The notes under the pieces were generated by a model, which was not told where the DNA came from, searched no databases, and saw only the letters and a list, made by a program, of their open reading frames with translations. DNA of 64,000 bases from CAVXJN01 sp963773585. GTDB lineage: Bacteria > Pseudomonadota > Gammaproteobacteria > JASBUN01. Both the position numbers and the translations under genes were made by a program. Of this stretch, positions 1 to 9,113 are shown one piece after another; the stretch's first letter is position 1; every line of letters begins with the position of its first letter. The stretch lies in assembly GCA_963773585.1 (NCBI GenBank), contig CAVZBR010000004.1, positions 682,001-746,000 on the forward strand. The letters run 5' to 3'.

Positions 1-1250
1 CCGCGGCCATCCACTTCGTGCTGATGACGCAGCACCAGGGTGCCATCGGTCTGCATTTCCGATACCGCGATGGTCGGTGCGCCGAAGTTGAATTTCGGTT
101 TGAGAATGGTTTCGCGCACGGCATCGATATCGCGGTTCAATACCCGGATCTCGCCATCGGCATGGCTGGAATAGGTAAACAATTTCAATCGCTCAGCCAG
201 ATCTTCGTCCAGGTGGTTGCGCACGAAGCTGAAGTCGTCGTCCTCCGCCCGGACCTTGCGCGCATAATCGAGGTCCTGGTTTTCGATCAATTCCTCCCAA
301 ATCGAAAAGCCGAGGTGATACGGATTGATCTTCAATGCGACTTCTTCATCGCCGCCATAGGGGCGTACCACGTCTGAATGCGCTTTGATGGCGTCGAGAT
401 AGACCTGGTGAGGCAGAAAGTCCGCTTCCCGCAGCAGGCGTGCATGCCAATATGAAGCCCAACCCTCATTCATGATCTGGCAGGCGAACACGGGATAGAA
501 ATAGAACGACTCCGCGCGCACTGTCAGCAGAAGGTCGCGCTCCCAATCGTCCAATTCCGGACCGTAATGGGCGATGAACCATAACAAATCGTATTCCGGA
601 TATGGGGGGATGGGCGGTCGGCTGCGGCGCTCGCCGGACAAACGGTCGCGCGGGTCGCCGCGATCGAGGCGGTGGTATCGCTGGCGGAATTCATCGGCGG
701 CCGGCGCATCGTCCGCTACTGAGTGCTGCGGATACAGCGGGCGGTCCAGCGGCTTGTCGGTGTCGATGTGCTGTTCCAGCGCCAACGCAGCGTCGAGCGC
801 GGTTTCCACCTGTTGCGCGCCGTGTTCGTCGATGGCATCGGTGATTCGCCGTGCGTGGGCCGCGGCCTGTTCGACGATATGGTAGCCGACCTGCTCCTGG
901 CTGCGTTTGAACAGTGCGTTGTTCTTGGAAAAGTCCGCGTGACCGAGAACGTGCGCCGTTACCAGGGTGTTTTCTTCCAGGCTGTTGTTGTTGGCGAGAT
1001 AGGCGCGCCCGGGATCGCCTGGAAACACCACTTCGAACAAACGCGAATGGCCCATGCGGTGCTGGACCAACTGGTAGATGTAGCGCAAGCCGAAAGACCA
1101 GTGGGGCATGCGGATGGGAAGCCCGTAAACGGCCACTTCCATCATGAAACTGCCGGGCACCACCTCGAAATCGATCGGAAAATAATCGAGTCCGTGGCGT
1201 TTGGCCAAGGCGTCGAGCTTGCGGCGGTATTGACCGAGTGTCGCCGGCAT
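1..1250 (-). CDS. ycgB: SpoVR family stress protein (YcgB-like), C-terminus cut by window edge
   Basis: The frame is open from an ATG at 1250 to the left edge, at least 416 residues, so the protein is incomplete. The translation carries the SpoVR signature region, including WERDLLLTVRAESFYFYPVF followed by a QIMNEGWASYWHARLL block. Family members are cytoplasmic proteins of unknown biochemistry, known from Bacillus spore cortex formation and, in enterobacteria, from the stationary-phase yeaG-yeaH-ycgB set. An AGAGG ribosome site lies five bases before the ATG, and only 7 bases separate it from the yeaH stop. It is therefore the third gene of a minus-strand operon with the PrkA kinase and the YeaH protein. 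Co-regulation under starvation is inferred from that context. Confidence 0.93.
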   Translation of the reverse strand, partial: MPATLGQYRRKLDALAKRHGLDYFPIDFEVVPGSFMMEVAVYGLPIRMPHWSFGLRYIYQLVQHRMGHSRLFEVVFPGDPGRAYLANNNSLEENTLVTAHVLGHADFSKNNALFKRSQEQVGYHIVEQAAAHARRITDAIDEHGAQQVETALDAALALEQHIDTDKPLDRPLYPQHSVADDAPAADEFRQRYHRLDRGDPRDRLSGERRSRPPIPPYPEYDLLWFIAHYGPELDDWERDLLLTVRAESFYFYPVFACQIMNEGWASYWHARLLREADFLPHQVYLDAIKAHSDVVRPYGGDEEVALKINPYHLGFSIWEELIENQDLDYARKVRAEDDDFSFVRNHLDEDLAERLKLFTYSSHADGEIRVLNRDIDAVRETILKPKFNFGAPTIAVSEMQTDGTLVLRHQHEVDGR

Positions 1251-1258
1251 AACGGCCT

Positions 1259-2437
1259 CTAGGCGGCCTCGTGGGCCTCGTGGGAAAAGAACTTGCGAAT
1301 CCCCTCCCAGACGTCGGATTGGTCATTCAATGAAAACAGCCCCGTCGCCGCATCGCGCCCTGCCAGATGGCGGAACAGCTGCGCGGTCGGTGTCATCAAC
1401 GGCTGGCGGTGCGGCGGGTCGATCTCGAGATAACCGATGTAATTGTTCGCCGTGACCAGTCGTTCCAGCGCTTCCAGCGCCGGGACCTGGTCTTCGGCGA
1501 AATTCTCGCCGTCCGAGGCATAGAACGTATAGATGTTGTAGCGACTGGGATCGTAGCGCTCGGCGATGATTCCGTTTATCGCTTCGAAAGCGGTGGAAGC
1601 GACTGTGCCTCCGGAACCTTTCACCTGGAAGAATTCCTCTTCCGCAAATTCCCACGCCTGGGTCGTATGGGCGATGAACACAAGTTCGACGTGCCGGTAT
1701 TGGCGTCGCAGCCCTTGCACCACCCAGAAAAAGAACGTCTTCGCCAGCTTGCGGTCCGGGTCGGTCATGCTGGAGGAGACGTCGAGGGCGAAGAACACCA
1801 CCGCTTGGGTGGATGGACGATCTCTCCGTACCAATTGCCGGTAGCGAAGGTCCTCATTGGTGAATAATGGTCCTGCCGGTTGCACGGCACGACGCTTGAT
1901 CGACTCTTTGATGGAACGTCTGCGGTCCAGGCGCGAACGCGCACCCCGCCGGTCCCAGCCTTCGCGGGTATAGTCGCTCTTTTCGACGGCGCCGGCTTTG
2001 GCGCGCAGATTGGGCAGCTCGAGCTGCTGCCAGAGCCAATCGACGATGTCGTCGACCTTCAGTTCGATGGAAAACTCCAGGCCGCCGTCACCATCCCCGC
2101 CGCCGCTGCCGGCTTTGCCAGTGCCCTCGGGAGCCGCCGGGCGCAGCACGTCGCCCGGCTCGACCTTGCCCTGGCCGGCGCCTTGTTCGGATTCCGCGTT
2201 GCGCAACCGGAATCGATAGTGCTCCAGAAATCGGACCTGGACCCGGACTTTGCGCTCGCCGTCACCGCCGAGAATGTCCGAGCCGGAGATCAGGTCGGGC
2301 AGGTTCGCACGAACCGCATCCCGGACCTTTTCATTGTGGCGCAACCAGTCGCGCGCGCCGCGCGAAAACAGACCATACCAACGCCGATTATTGTCGCCGT
2401 CTTCGCCATCACCATCTCGGAAATCGGTTGTGACCAT
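1259..2437 (-). CDS. yeaH: DUF444 / YeaH-YhbH family protein with VWA-like fold
   Basis: A 392-residue protein of the YeaH/YhbH (DUF444) family. Near residue 217 it has a metal-ion-dependent adhesion-like motif, DVSSSM, in a hydrophobic strand context typical of von Willebrand A folds. A Gly- and Asp-rich low-complexity stretch (GTGKAGSGGGDGDGG) sits in the N-terminal third. The start is placed at the ATG at 2437 because GAGG precedes it by five bases. An upstream in-frame TTG at 2458 is less likely. It lies between the PrkA kinase and SpoVR genes, the same order as the enterobacterial stress cluster. The molecular role is unknown; it is thought to work with the YeaG kinase. Confidence 0.93.
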   Translation of the reverse strand: MVTTDFRDGDGEDGDNNRRWYGLFSRGARDWLRHNEKVRDAVRANLPDLISGSDILGGDGERKVRVQVRFLEHYRFRLRNAESEQGAGQGKVEPGDVLRPAAPEGTGKAGSGGGDGDGGLEFSIELKVDDIVDWLWQQLELPNLRAKAGAVEKSDYTREGWDRRGARSRLDRRRSIKESIKRRAVQPAGPLFTNEDLRYRQLVRRDRPSTQAVVFFALDVSSSMTDPDRKLAKTFFFWVVQGLRRQYRHVELVFIAHTTQAWEFAEEEFFQVKGSGGTVASTAFEAINGIIAERYDPSRYNIYTFYASDGENFAEDQVPALEALERLVTANNYIGYLEIDPPHRQPLMTPTAQLFRHLAGRDAATGLFSLNDQSDVWEGIRKFFSHEAHEAA

Positions 2438-2473
2438 GCTTACCTCGGTGTACCCCAAGCGCCACGCGCGGTC

Positions 2474-4429
2474 TTATTCCTGGGACAGCAACGTGGTCAC
2501 GTAGTTCAACGCCTCCTTGGCGCTATGTTCGTCGTAACCGTATTCTCGAACCAGCCGTTCCTGCACCGCCGATATCTTGCGTTGCGCTTCGTCATCGGGC
2601 CGCGCCGCGGAAGTGATCAGCCGCAGCACGTCGCGCCGTTCGTCGAACAGATATTGCTCTACCGCTTCGTGCAGGCGCGGATGACTGTCGAGCGTGAATT
2701 TGTCTCCGGCCTTGTAAGCCACCATGGCTTTGCGCACCACCTCCTGGCGAAACGAATGTTTACCGGAATCGGAGACTTTGATCTTTTCCTCGACCGAGCG
2801 CAGAAAACGTTCGTCGGGCGGTCTTGACTCTGCGGTGATCGGATCGCTGACCTCGCGCTGATCCAACGATGCTTCGACTTCGTCGAGATATTTGTCCAGT
2901 AGTTGCTGTGCTTCCTCCTCGAAGGAGGCAAACAGCGCGCGGTGCACATCTTCCTTGACCCAGCGGTTGTAGAAATCCTTGCGGGTCAATACCAGGAAGT
3001 CGGTCCACTGGCGTTTTTGTTTGCTGTCCATGCGCGCATCGGACTCGATGGCATCCTTGAGCGCCAGAAGCACTTCCATGCTGGTGAGACTTTGCGCATC
3101 AGAACGGGTGATCGCGTTGGAGATCGCGTTGATCACGAACCGCGGACTGACTCCGGTCAGGCCTTCGTCCGCGCTTTCGGCGTGGATGCGTTCGGCTTCA
3201 GTATCGCTGAAACCCTCCACGGACTCGTTCGCGTACAGGCGCAATTTTTTGGAAAGATCCAGGTCCTGACGTTCGGTTTTCTGCAGCCTGCTGAGAATGG
3301 CGAATACCGCAGCGACCTTGAGCGCATGGGGGTCGAGGTGCACATTCTGAAAAGCGCCGGCGGCTGACACCAGTTTCTTATAGATCTGCGCCTCGTCCTT
3401 GTACGATAAGGTATAGGGAACCTGAATGATGACCATTCGATCGAGCAGCGCTTCGTTTTCGCGTTCCTGCAGGAATTTGTGGAATTCCGCCAGGTTGGTG
3501 TGCGCGAGAATGGTCTCGTCGAGGTAGATCAACGGAAACCTTGAGACTTTGACGTTTTTCTCCTGCGTCAGGGTCAGCAGCAAATACAGAAACTCGCGTT
3601 TGACCTTCAGGATTTCGATCATCTCCAGTACACCGCGGCTGGCCGCGTATACGGCGCCCGACCAGGACCAAGCGCGCGGGTCGCCTTCATCGCCGATTTC
3701 GGCCACTTTCGAGAGATCGACCGAACCCACCAGGTCCGCGATATCCGCGGTGGTCGGGTCATGAGGCGCATAGGTACCAATACCCATGCGTCCGGCTTCA
3801 GAAATGAATACGCGCTCCACCGGCACTTGCATGAAGTCGCCGTTGTACTCATCTTCGAGCCGCGCCCGGCAGTACGGGCAGATTTCGCCTTTGATCTCCA
3901 CGCCGTAGGTGTTGCGAAAGTCGGCGCGCAGGCTGTGTGGCACCAAATGCAGGGGCGACTCGTGCAACGGACAGCCGGCAATGCCGTACAGCGCACCTTC
4001 GTCGGTATGGCTGTATTCTTCAAGGCCCCGCTTCAGCAGAATCACAAGTGTGGACTTGCCCCCGGACGGCGGTCCGAGCAGCAGCAACAGGCGGCGGCCG
4101 ACGTCGGAGCCCGCGCTCGCTGCTTTGAAGTATTCCTCCACGCGGCGCAATGCGGCATCGACGCCGAACAGTTCGCGGGCGAACAGCGCATTCTTGGAGG
4201 TGGGAACGTCCTCTTCGAGGGGCTGCTTGGTGTGATACCAGCGCAGCATGTCCCACATGTATTCATGACTGGAGCGTGTGCACGCCTGAGGGCTCGACAG
4301 CACGACATCGTCAAGGAACGCGCCGAATGTTCCCGTCCAGTGTTGTGCGTGGTGGGCTTTGGTGAATGCAGTCAGCGCATCGACGAAATCGGTGTGCGGC
4401 TGCGAATCAGATTCATTCCTTCCTGCCAT
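2474..4429 (-). CDS. yeaG: PrkA/YeaG family serine protein kinase with AAA+ core
   Basis: A 651-residue protein of the PrkA family. An AAA+ module has Walker A GPPSGGKST near residues 119-127, and the C-terminal part corresponds to the PrkA kinase-like domain. A CPYC pair sits about 70 residues after Walker A. Family members are cytoplasmic and in enterobacteria respond to nitrogen starvation and acid stress together with YeaH. The start ATG at 4429 is supported by GGAGG six bases upstream; the TTG at 4444 would overlap that site. It is the first gene of the operon yeaG-yeaH-ycgB, with short gaps between genes. A sigma-S-like -10 element lies about 50 bases upstream. Confidence 0.95.
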   Translation of the reverse strand: MAGRNESDSQPHTDFVDALTAFTKAHHAQHWTGTFGAFLDDVVLSSPQACTRSSHEYMWDMLRWYHTKQPLEEDVPTSKNALFARELFGVDAALRRVEEYFKAASAGSDVGRRLLLLLGPPSGGKSTLVILLKRGLEEYSHTDEGALYGIAGCPLHESPLHLVPHSLRADFRNTYGVEIKGEICPYCRARLEDEYNGDFMQVPVERVFISEAGRMGIGTYAPHDPTTADIADLVGSVDLSKVAEIGDEGDPRAWSWSGAVYAASRGVLEMIEILKVKREFLYLLLTLTQEKNVKVSRFPLIYLDETILAHTNLAEFHKFLQERENEALLDRMVIIQVPYTLSYKDEAQIYKKLVSAAGAFQNVHLDPHALKVAAVFAILSRLQKTERQDLDLSKKLRLYANESVEGFSDTEAERIHAESADEGLTGVSPRFVINAISNAITRSDAQSLTSMEVLLALKDAIESDARMDSKQKRQWTDFLVLTRKDFYNRWVKEDVHRALFASFEEEAQQLLDKYLDEVEASLDQREVSDPITAESRPPDERFLRSVEEKIKVSDSGKHSFRQEVVRKAMVAYKAGDKFTLDSHPRLHEAVEQYLFDERRDVLRLITSAARPDDEAQRKISAVQERLVREYGYDEHSAKEALNYVTTLLSQE

Positions 4430-4479
4430 CGGGAACCTCCGCAAGGTCGGACCGCGAAAAGCTGAAAGCTACATCACTC

Positions 4480-4486
4480 TGTATAG
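4480..4486 (-). promoter_or_regulatory. possible sigma-S-type -10 element upstream of yeaG
   Basis: Read on the minus strand, the sequence is TTCTATACAG, which resembles the extended -10 CTAYRCT favoured by RpoS. No good -35 hexamer lies 16-18 bases upstream, which sigma-S promoters tolerate. The Escherichia coli yeaGH operon is RpoS-dependent, so context supports the call. The transcription start would lie about 45 bases before the yeaG ATG. Confidence 0.4.
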
Positions 4487-4820
4487 AAGCAAACAACATG
4501 CAGCGCGAGTATGCAAACGTTACTTTGTTACTTCGCAATTTACACGTTGTGTGTATTGTGCAATGTGAGCGGATTGGTTATGGTGATTGAATTCGCGCAC
4601 CAACGTGAATTCCCGCTTTGATTCCGACTACTGCCAATCAACCGTTGTCCGACATCAGCCGTGCTGCTCGGTAGATGGCTGCCCTGCATCATCCCGAAGC
4701 AATGCGGCGCAGTTCCGACGCAATAAAATAGATAGCGTGATTGTGGTTATGGCGGGAGTGATGATTCGCGCAGCATCGAGCGCTGGTCGCGCGTTTAGCG
4801 CACGTTGGAGATGTGCCGCA
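4487..4820. other. intergenic region without a recognisable gene
   Basis: This 334-base gap lies between the yeaG promoter area and the end of the histidine kinase gene. It starts AT-rich (4487-4600) and returns to the local composition. Short open frames on both strands have no ribosome site or family resemblance. I see no hairpin with a U-tract. It most likely holds upstream regulatory sequence for yeaG. Confidence 0.6.
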
Positions 4821-6407
4821 TCAGTGCGAACGTACCTCGGCAGTCGGTGCATGCTCCAGGATCGATTGCAGCGCATGCACGCCGGCCGGCTTGAGCAGGT
4901 GATGATCGAAGCCGGCCGAACGGGATTTGGCCACCGTCGCCTCGTCACCATAACCCGTCAGCGCAACGATGGTCAGGCGCGAGCCGTATGGTAGGCTACG
5001 CAGCGCCCGGGCGACGGCGAAGCCGTCCATCTCGGGCATACCCAGATCGAGTAGAATGATATCCGGTCGGAAGTCCCGAGCGTAGGCGAGGGCGTCGCAA
5101 CCCTTGTATACGGTGCGCGCCTCGTGGCCCAGGGCTTCGACCAGCAATGCCAGGCCATCCGCCACTTCCCGATTGTCGTCGACCACCAGTACGCGGCTGG
5201 AGCCGCGGTCAAGGGCGTTATTCTCGGCTCTCGTTCGATGCGTCGTTGCCTGCGCCACCAGCGGCAGACGGACACAGAACTCGCTGCCGCTGCCTGGTCC
5301 GTCGCTTTGAACCGCGATGTTGCCGCCATGCATATGCACCAGTTGGCGGGCGATGGTCAAGCCGATGCCCAGGCCGCCTTCTGCACGATCGATGTTGCGC
5401 TCGCCTTGTGCAAAGAGCTCAAAGATCTGTTTGACCTGGACGGCGTCGATACCGATTCCAGAGTCGCGCACCCGGAATACCGCCTCGCCATCTTCCCCGC
5501 GGAGAGTCACGCGGATGTCGCCGCCTGGATCGGTGTACTTTGCGGCGTTGTGGATCAAGTTGCAGAATATCTGCGCCATCCGCGCCGGATCACCCTTGAC
5601 CTGCAGCGGCGACTGGGGGCGATCGACGTCAAGGTTGTGTTTGCGCGCCCCTACGTAGGCGGCAACGGTTTCCAAGGCATTGTCCAGAGCGTTGCCGGCG
5701 TCGAATCGCTCGGTCTTCAGCTTGATCTTGCCACTGGTGATTCGTGCGACATCGAGTAGATCGTCCACCATGCGGCTCAGCATCCCGGTTTGGCGATCCA
5801 GCACTGGAATGATCTCCGCGCTGCGCTGCGGTCGCAGGCGCATGACGTGGGTTGCATTGCTGATGGCGGCCAGCGGATTGCGTAACTCATGACTCAACAT
5901 GGCGAGAAACTCGTCCCGCTGGCGTACGTCCTGCTCGGCGGCAACCAGCAGATCGCGTACTTGATATTGTCGGCTGCGGGCCTGCAGCGCTGCGCGCACG
6001 GTACTGACCAGCGCCGCCACCCGCACCGGCCGGTCCAGGAACGTTACCGAATGCAAGTGTTCGAGCCCGCGCACGGCGCGCAATTCATGGGGATCGGCGA
6101 TTCGAGAATGGGTAATGATGCTGACAGGTAGATCCGACCAAGCGGGTTGACCCTCCAGCAGGGACATCAAGCTGGCCACCGCGTCGGTATTGAATAACGC
6201 TTCCGACGCGACCAGCAACATGCCGGGCGGATTCCGGCTAGCCGCTTCGACCAGCTCTTCAGGACTGGCAAAGCCTTCGCTATGGAATCCGGCGCGGCCG
6301 AGCACGGAGGTCGCCATCGCTACGTCGCGGGGCAGAGGCGACATCATCAGCACCCGCGACTCGCTTGCGTTTGCTTTTGGGCCGGGGCTGTTCGGCTGCG
6401 ATGTCAT
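4821..6407 (-). CDS. hybrid histidine kinase: pseudo-receiver, HisKA, HATPase, receiver
   Basis: 528 residues without membrane segments or signal peptide, so cytoplasmic. Residues about 17-140 resemble a receiver fold but lack the phosphoacceptor aspartate (VASEA at the expected strand). The HisKA motif SHELRNPL puts the phosphorylated histidine at residue 173. The ATPase domain shows the N box (NLIHNAAKYTD), the G1 box (DSGIGI) and a G2-like GLGIGL. A C-terminal receiver follows, with VVDD and LLLDLGMPEMDG. The start codon overlaps the stop of the upstream KaiC-like gene by four bases (ATGA), so the two are translationally coupled. The input is probably protein-protein contact or a signal relayed by the KaiC-like ATPase; this is inference. 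Confidence 0.93.
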   Translation of the reverse strand: MTSQPNSPGPKANASESRVLMMSPLPRDVAMATSVLGRAGFHSEGFASPEELVEAASRNPPGMLLVASEALFNTDAVASLMSLLEGQPAWSDLPVSIITHSRIADPHELRAVRGLEHLHSVTFLDRPVRVAALVSTVRAALQARSRQYQVRDLLVAAEQDVRQRDEFLAMLSHELRNPLAAISNATHVMRLRPQRSAEIIPVLDRQTGMLSRMVDDLLDVARITSGKIKLKTERFDAGNALDNALETVAAYVGARKHNLDVDRPQSPLQVKGDPARMAQIFCNLIHNAAKYTDPGGDIRVTLRGEDGEAVFRVRDSGIGIDAVQVKQIFELFAQGERNIDRAEGGLGIGLTIARQLVHMHGGNIAVQSDGPGSGSEFCVRLPLVAQATTHRTRAENNALDRGSSRVLVVDDNREVADGLALLVEALGHEARTVYKGCDALAYARDFRPDIILLDLGMPEMDGFAVARALRSLPYGSRLTIVALTGYGDEATVAKSRSAGFDHHLLKPAGVHALQSILEHAPTAEVRSH

Positions 6408-7897
6408 TCAGTGTCCATGATGCGCAGTTTGTCGCCGACGTAGCGCGGCACCCCCGTCAGTACCCCTTCGAATTCGCGCAGCGGCGCCCCCATTCGGACG
6501 CCTCCGGGGCCGATCATCAGTTCGCGGACGGAGAACTCGTGGGGCCCGGTACGGTGTTTGAACACCGAAACCGCCTTGCGGACTTCTCCGAGGCCTTCGA
6601 AATAGCGCAACAAGACGAGGGTATCGGCCAGGAAACTGAGGTCGGCCGGCGTTTGAACGTTCTCGCCCACCAGCCCGTGTTGCACCAACGTCATCAGAAC
6701 GCTGATGCGTTGACTGCTCAGGAAACTAAGCAACTCGTGCAGGTGCAGCGTGAGATGACGTTCGTTCGGCATGGCGTAGAGATAACCGCTCAGACTGTCG
6801 ATCACCACCATGCGCAGTTCGCCGTCGGTGGCCAGCGTGCGCAGATTATGGGCAAACTCGCCCGGAGACATCTCCGCCGGATCGACCTGCTGCAGCTTCA
6901 GCAGTCCGCTGTCGAGATGGGGCTGCACGTTCTGGCCCAGACCAGCGGCGCGATCCAGGATGGTGTCGAGATTCTCATCGAATACGAAGAACACCGATTT
7001 CTCGCCGCGTTCTGCGGCGGTAATGCAGTAGTTCAAGGCCAGGGTCGATTTGCCGGTGCCGGCGGCCCCGGTGATCAGCGCGCTGCCGCCCCGCTGCAGA
7101 CCGCGGCCCAAAAGCAGGTCGAAGGCGGGAATGCCGCTGGAAATCCTCTCATCGGTGCGTTGCGCCGCGGAATGGGAAGCGGCGACCAAGCGCGGATATA
7201 CGCGTAGTCCGCCGGTGGCCAGGCGGCAGTCATGATAGCCGCTGATATGGGAGACGCCGCGCATCTTGCGTACGTGCAGCCGGCGCCGTTCCGGCCCATA
7301 GTCGGGGGCCAGCGATTCCAAGGTGATGACGCCGTGGGCAAGGCTGCGCGGCTGAAACAGGGACTTGTCTTCTCCCAGTTCGTCGATGACCAATACCGTG
7401 CAACCGCGCTCGGTCAGAAAAGCGCGCAGGGATTGGATTTGACGCCGATAGCGCAGCGGGTCGTCGGCCATCAGCCGCAGCCCGGACAGTGTGTCCAGCA
7501 CTAGGCGTTGGGGCTGGAACTTTTCGACCGCCTCCAGAACCCGGTTGGTCGCCTGACCCAGCTCGACCTCGGACGGATGGAACAACGTATATTCTTCCCC
7601 CGGCGCGCCTTCTTCCCCGGTGTCGGGAAACGAAACGATGTGCAGGCCTTCCGCCGACCAGCCGTGGGACTCGATGACCTCGTGCAGCTCTTCCGATGTT
7701 TCGGAAAGCGAGATGTAAACGACGCTTTCGCCGTTGCGCACGCCGTCCATACAGAACTGCAGACCCAGTGTGGTTTTGCCGGTGCCGCTGGCGCCCTCGA
7801 CGATATACAGGCGCCTGCGGGGCAGGCCTCCGCCCAACACCATGTCCAGTCCATCTATGCCGGTACCCGCGCGGCCGTTCGTGGAGGTTCGTTGCAT
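6404..7897 (-). CDS. KaiC-like double RecA/DnaB-type ATPase
   Basis: 497 residues with two tandem KaiC domains. Walker A motifs are GASGTGKTT (Lys41) and GAAGTGKST near residue 280. The second domain ends in a typical KaiC stretch, ADTLVLLRYFE followed by KAVSVFKHR. By eye, Thr426 and Ser431 of cyanobacterial KaiC align with Thr and Ser here, but Thr432 aligns with Phe, so the dual phosphosite is incomplete. No kaiA or kaiB lies nearby. The gene is followed, with a four-base overlap, by a hybrid histidine kinase, an arrangement that suggests a signalling module rather than a full clock. Cytoplasmic. Product assignment is firm; the biological role is unknown. Confidence 0.93.
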   Translation of the reverse strand: MQRTSTNGRAGTGIDGLDMVLGGGLPRRRLYIVEGASGTGKTTLGLQFCMDGVRNGESVVYISLSETSEELHEVIESHGWSAEGLHIVSFPDTGEEGAPGEEYTLFHPSEVELGQATNRVLEAVEKFQPQRLVLDTLSGLRLMADDPLRYRRQIQSLRAFLTERGCTVLVIDELGEDKSLFQPRSLAHGVITLESLAPDYGPERRRLHVRKMRGVSHISGYHDCRLATGGLRVYPRLVAASHSAAQRTDERISSGIPAFDLLLGRGLQRGGSALITGAAGTGKSTLALNYCITAAERGEKSVFFVFDENLDTILDRAAGLGQNVQPHLDSGLLKLQQVDPAEMSPGEFAHNLRTLATDGELRMVVIDSLSGYLYAMPNERHLTLHLHELLSFLSSQRISVLMTLVQHGLVGENVQTPADLSFLADTLVLLRYFEGLGEVRKAVSVFKHRTGPHEFSVRELMIGPGGVRMGAPLREFEGVLTGVPRYVGDKLRIMDTE

Positions 7898-8057
7898 TGC
7901 GAGATCTCGTAGTTATTTAAATGACGCAGGCTGCTGCAGGTTAGTGCACAAATTCCTGTTTGCCCGCACGAAACGGGCGAGGGTGCCCGAAACGCCGTCT
8001 ACCGTGCTTTTGCCCGGCGCAGGCGCAGGTGGTTGCGGTCCAACCCGGCCTCTAGGT

Positions 8058-8075
8058 TTGGCCGAAAATCTGCAA
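8058..8075 (+). promoter_or_regulatory. weak sigma-54-like promoter match
   Basis: The string TTTGGCCGAAAATCTGCA has GG (8060-8061) and GC (8072-8073) separated by exactly ten bases, with TTGGC and TGCA context. The -24 box departs from TGGCACG in its last three bases. No terminator or obvious small gene follows closely, so it could be chance. Confidence 0.3.
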
Positions 8076-8220
8076 GGACGGAGGGGACCACGAGGTGTGC
8101 AATAACGTGCTCCGGACCGGCGGACACCGAAGTGCGGGGACGCAGGTGTCTGACTCGAACCGTGGGCGTGGCGAGTTGGGCGGCCTGACCGATCCAAAAA
8201 CGGACGCCCCGCGGGGTTGC

Positions 8221-8241
8221 GATATTTATACCTTGAATATC
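8221..8241. promoter_or_regulatory. AT-rich inverted repeat, possible operator
   Basis: GATATT (8221-8226) and AATATC (8236-8241) form perfect six-base arms around a nine-base spacer in otherwise GC-rich DNA, 275 bases upstream of the SCO1 gene. The size is typical of a dimeric regulator site. The binding factor is unknown. Confidence 0.35.
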
Positions 8242-8515
8242 ATGTGCAGTCGCGGGCGCGAGCAGCTCGACCGCCGCCGGACGGCAGGAATCCTCGCTTC
8301 GGAACCGCACTGAGGTAGAGGAAATGCGCGACGAATGGCTGCGATCCTGCATCCTGTTACGGGGTGTCAGCTTGCGGCGGGCCTCAGCGGCAATATTGTG
8401 GGTAGCGCGCACGGCTGCAGAACGGGCGCCTGGGCGACGGCCGAGCGCAATTCAAGTTCAGCCCCGGCTCTGCGATAATCCCCGGATCATTTCTGCGCAT
8501 CGGATCCTTAAAGGT

Positions 8516-9109
8516 ATGTCCCGATCATCATTCGGCCGGTGGCTCGTGCTGCTGGCGGCCCTGGTATTGCTGGCAGGTTGCCAACGTGACCAATCCTGGC
8601 ATTTGAAGAACGTTTCCGGTCTGCTCCCGGATCTGCAGTTTACGCTGCAGAGCACGGTGGGATCGCCGGTAACCGCCGAACATTTCCGCGGCGATGTGCT
8701 GCTGGTGTACTTCGGCTATACCCACTGCCCGGACGTCTGCCCGACTACATTGGCCGAGTTGCGCAGTGCCATCCAGGCGCTGGGTGACAGCCAAAAGCAA
8801 GTGCGGGTGCTGTTCGTGAGCGTCGACCCGGCTCGCGATACCCTGCCCGTGCTGCAGGATTACGTGCATTATTTCGGACCGGAATTTGTCGGTCTGCGCG
8901 GTACACGAAAGCAACTGGAGGCGCTGACCAAGCGCTATCGCGTCGCCTACGAGGCCGATCCGCCGAACGCCCATGGCGACTACGCCGTCGCCCACAGCAG
9001 CGGCGTGTTCATTTTCGACCGCAAAGGCGAGGCACGCTTGTTGGCCACCGGCGCCGATTCGGCGCAGGCGATCGAAGCCGACTTGGAACGGCTGCTGCAG
9101 GCAGGCTGA
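8516..9109 (+). CDS. SCO1/SenC family copper chaperone lipoprotein
   Basis: 197 residues with an N-terminal lipobox (LLAGC, Cys22), so it should be lipid-anchored facing the periplasm. The thioredoxin-like fold carries the copper ligands CPDVC (Cys71, Cys75) and His160 in YAVAHSS, the full SCO1 set. The family delivers copper to the CuA centre of cytochrome oxidase or keeps its cysteines reduced. The start ATG at 8516 was chosen because it gives the signal peptide; an earlier in-frame start at 8324 would add an unrelated 64-residue leader. The next gene, four bases downstream, is an oxidase assembly protein of the CtaG_Caa3 type, so the two form an oxidase-assembly operon. No oxidase subunit genes are in the window. 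Confidence 0.93.
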   Translation: MSRSSFGRWLVLLAALVLLAGCQRDQSWHLKNVSGLLPDLQFTLQSTVGSPVTAEHFRGDVLLVYFGYTHCPDVCPTTLAELRSAIQALGDSQKQVRVLFVSVDPARDTLPVLQDYVHYFGPEFVGLRGTRKQLEALTKRYRVAYEADPPNAHGDYAVAHSSGVFIFDRKGEARLLATGADSAQAIEADLERLLQAG

Positions 9110-9113
9110 CTCG

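Larger units (their letters stand above)
7898..8515. other. long intergenic region between divergent kaiC-like and SCO1 genes
   Basis: These 618 bases separate two divergently transcribed genes. Open frames here have no ribosome site or recognisable product. Two features stand out: a sigma-54-like -24/-12 match on the plus strand at 8058-8075, and an AT-rich inverted repeat at 8221-8241. Neither is tied to a clear gene; the nearest plus-strand coding sequence starts at 8516. Confidence 0.6.
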
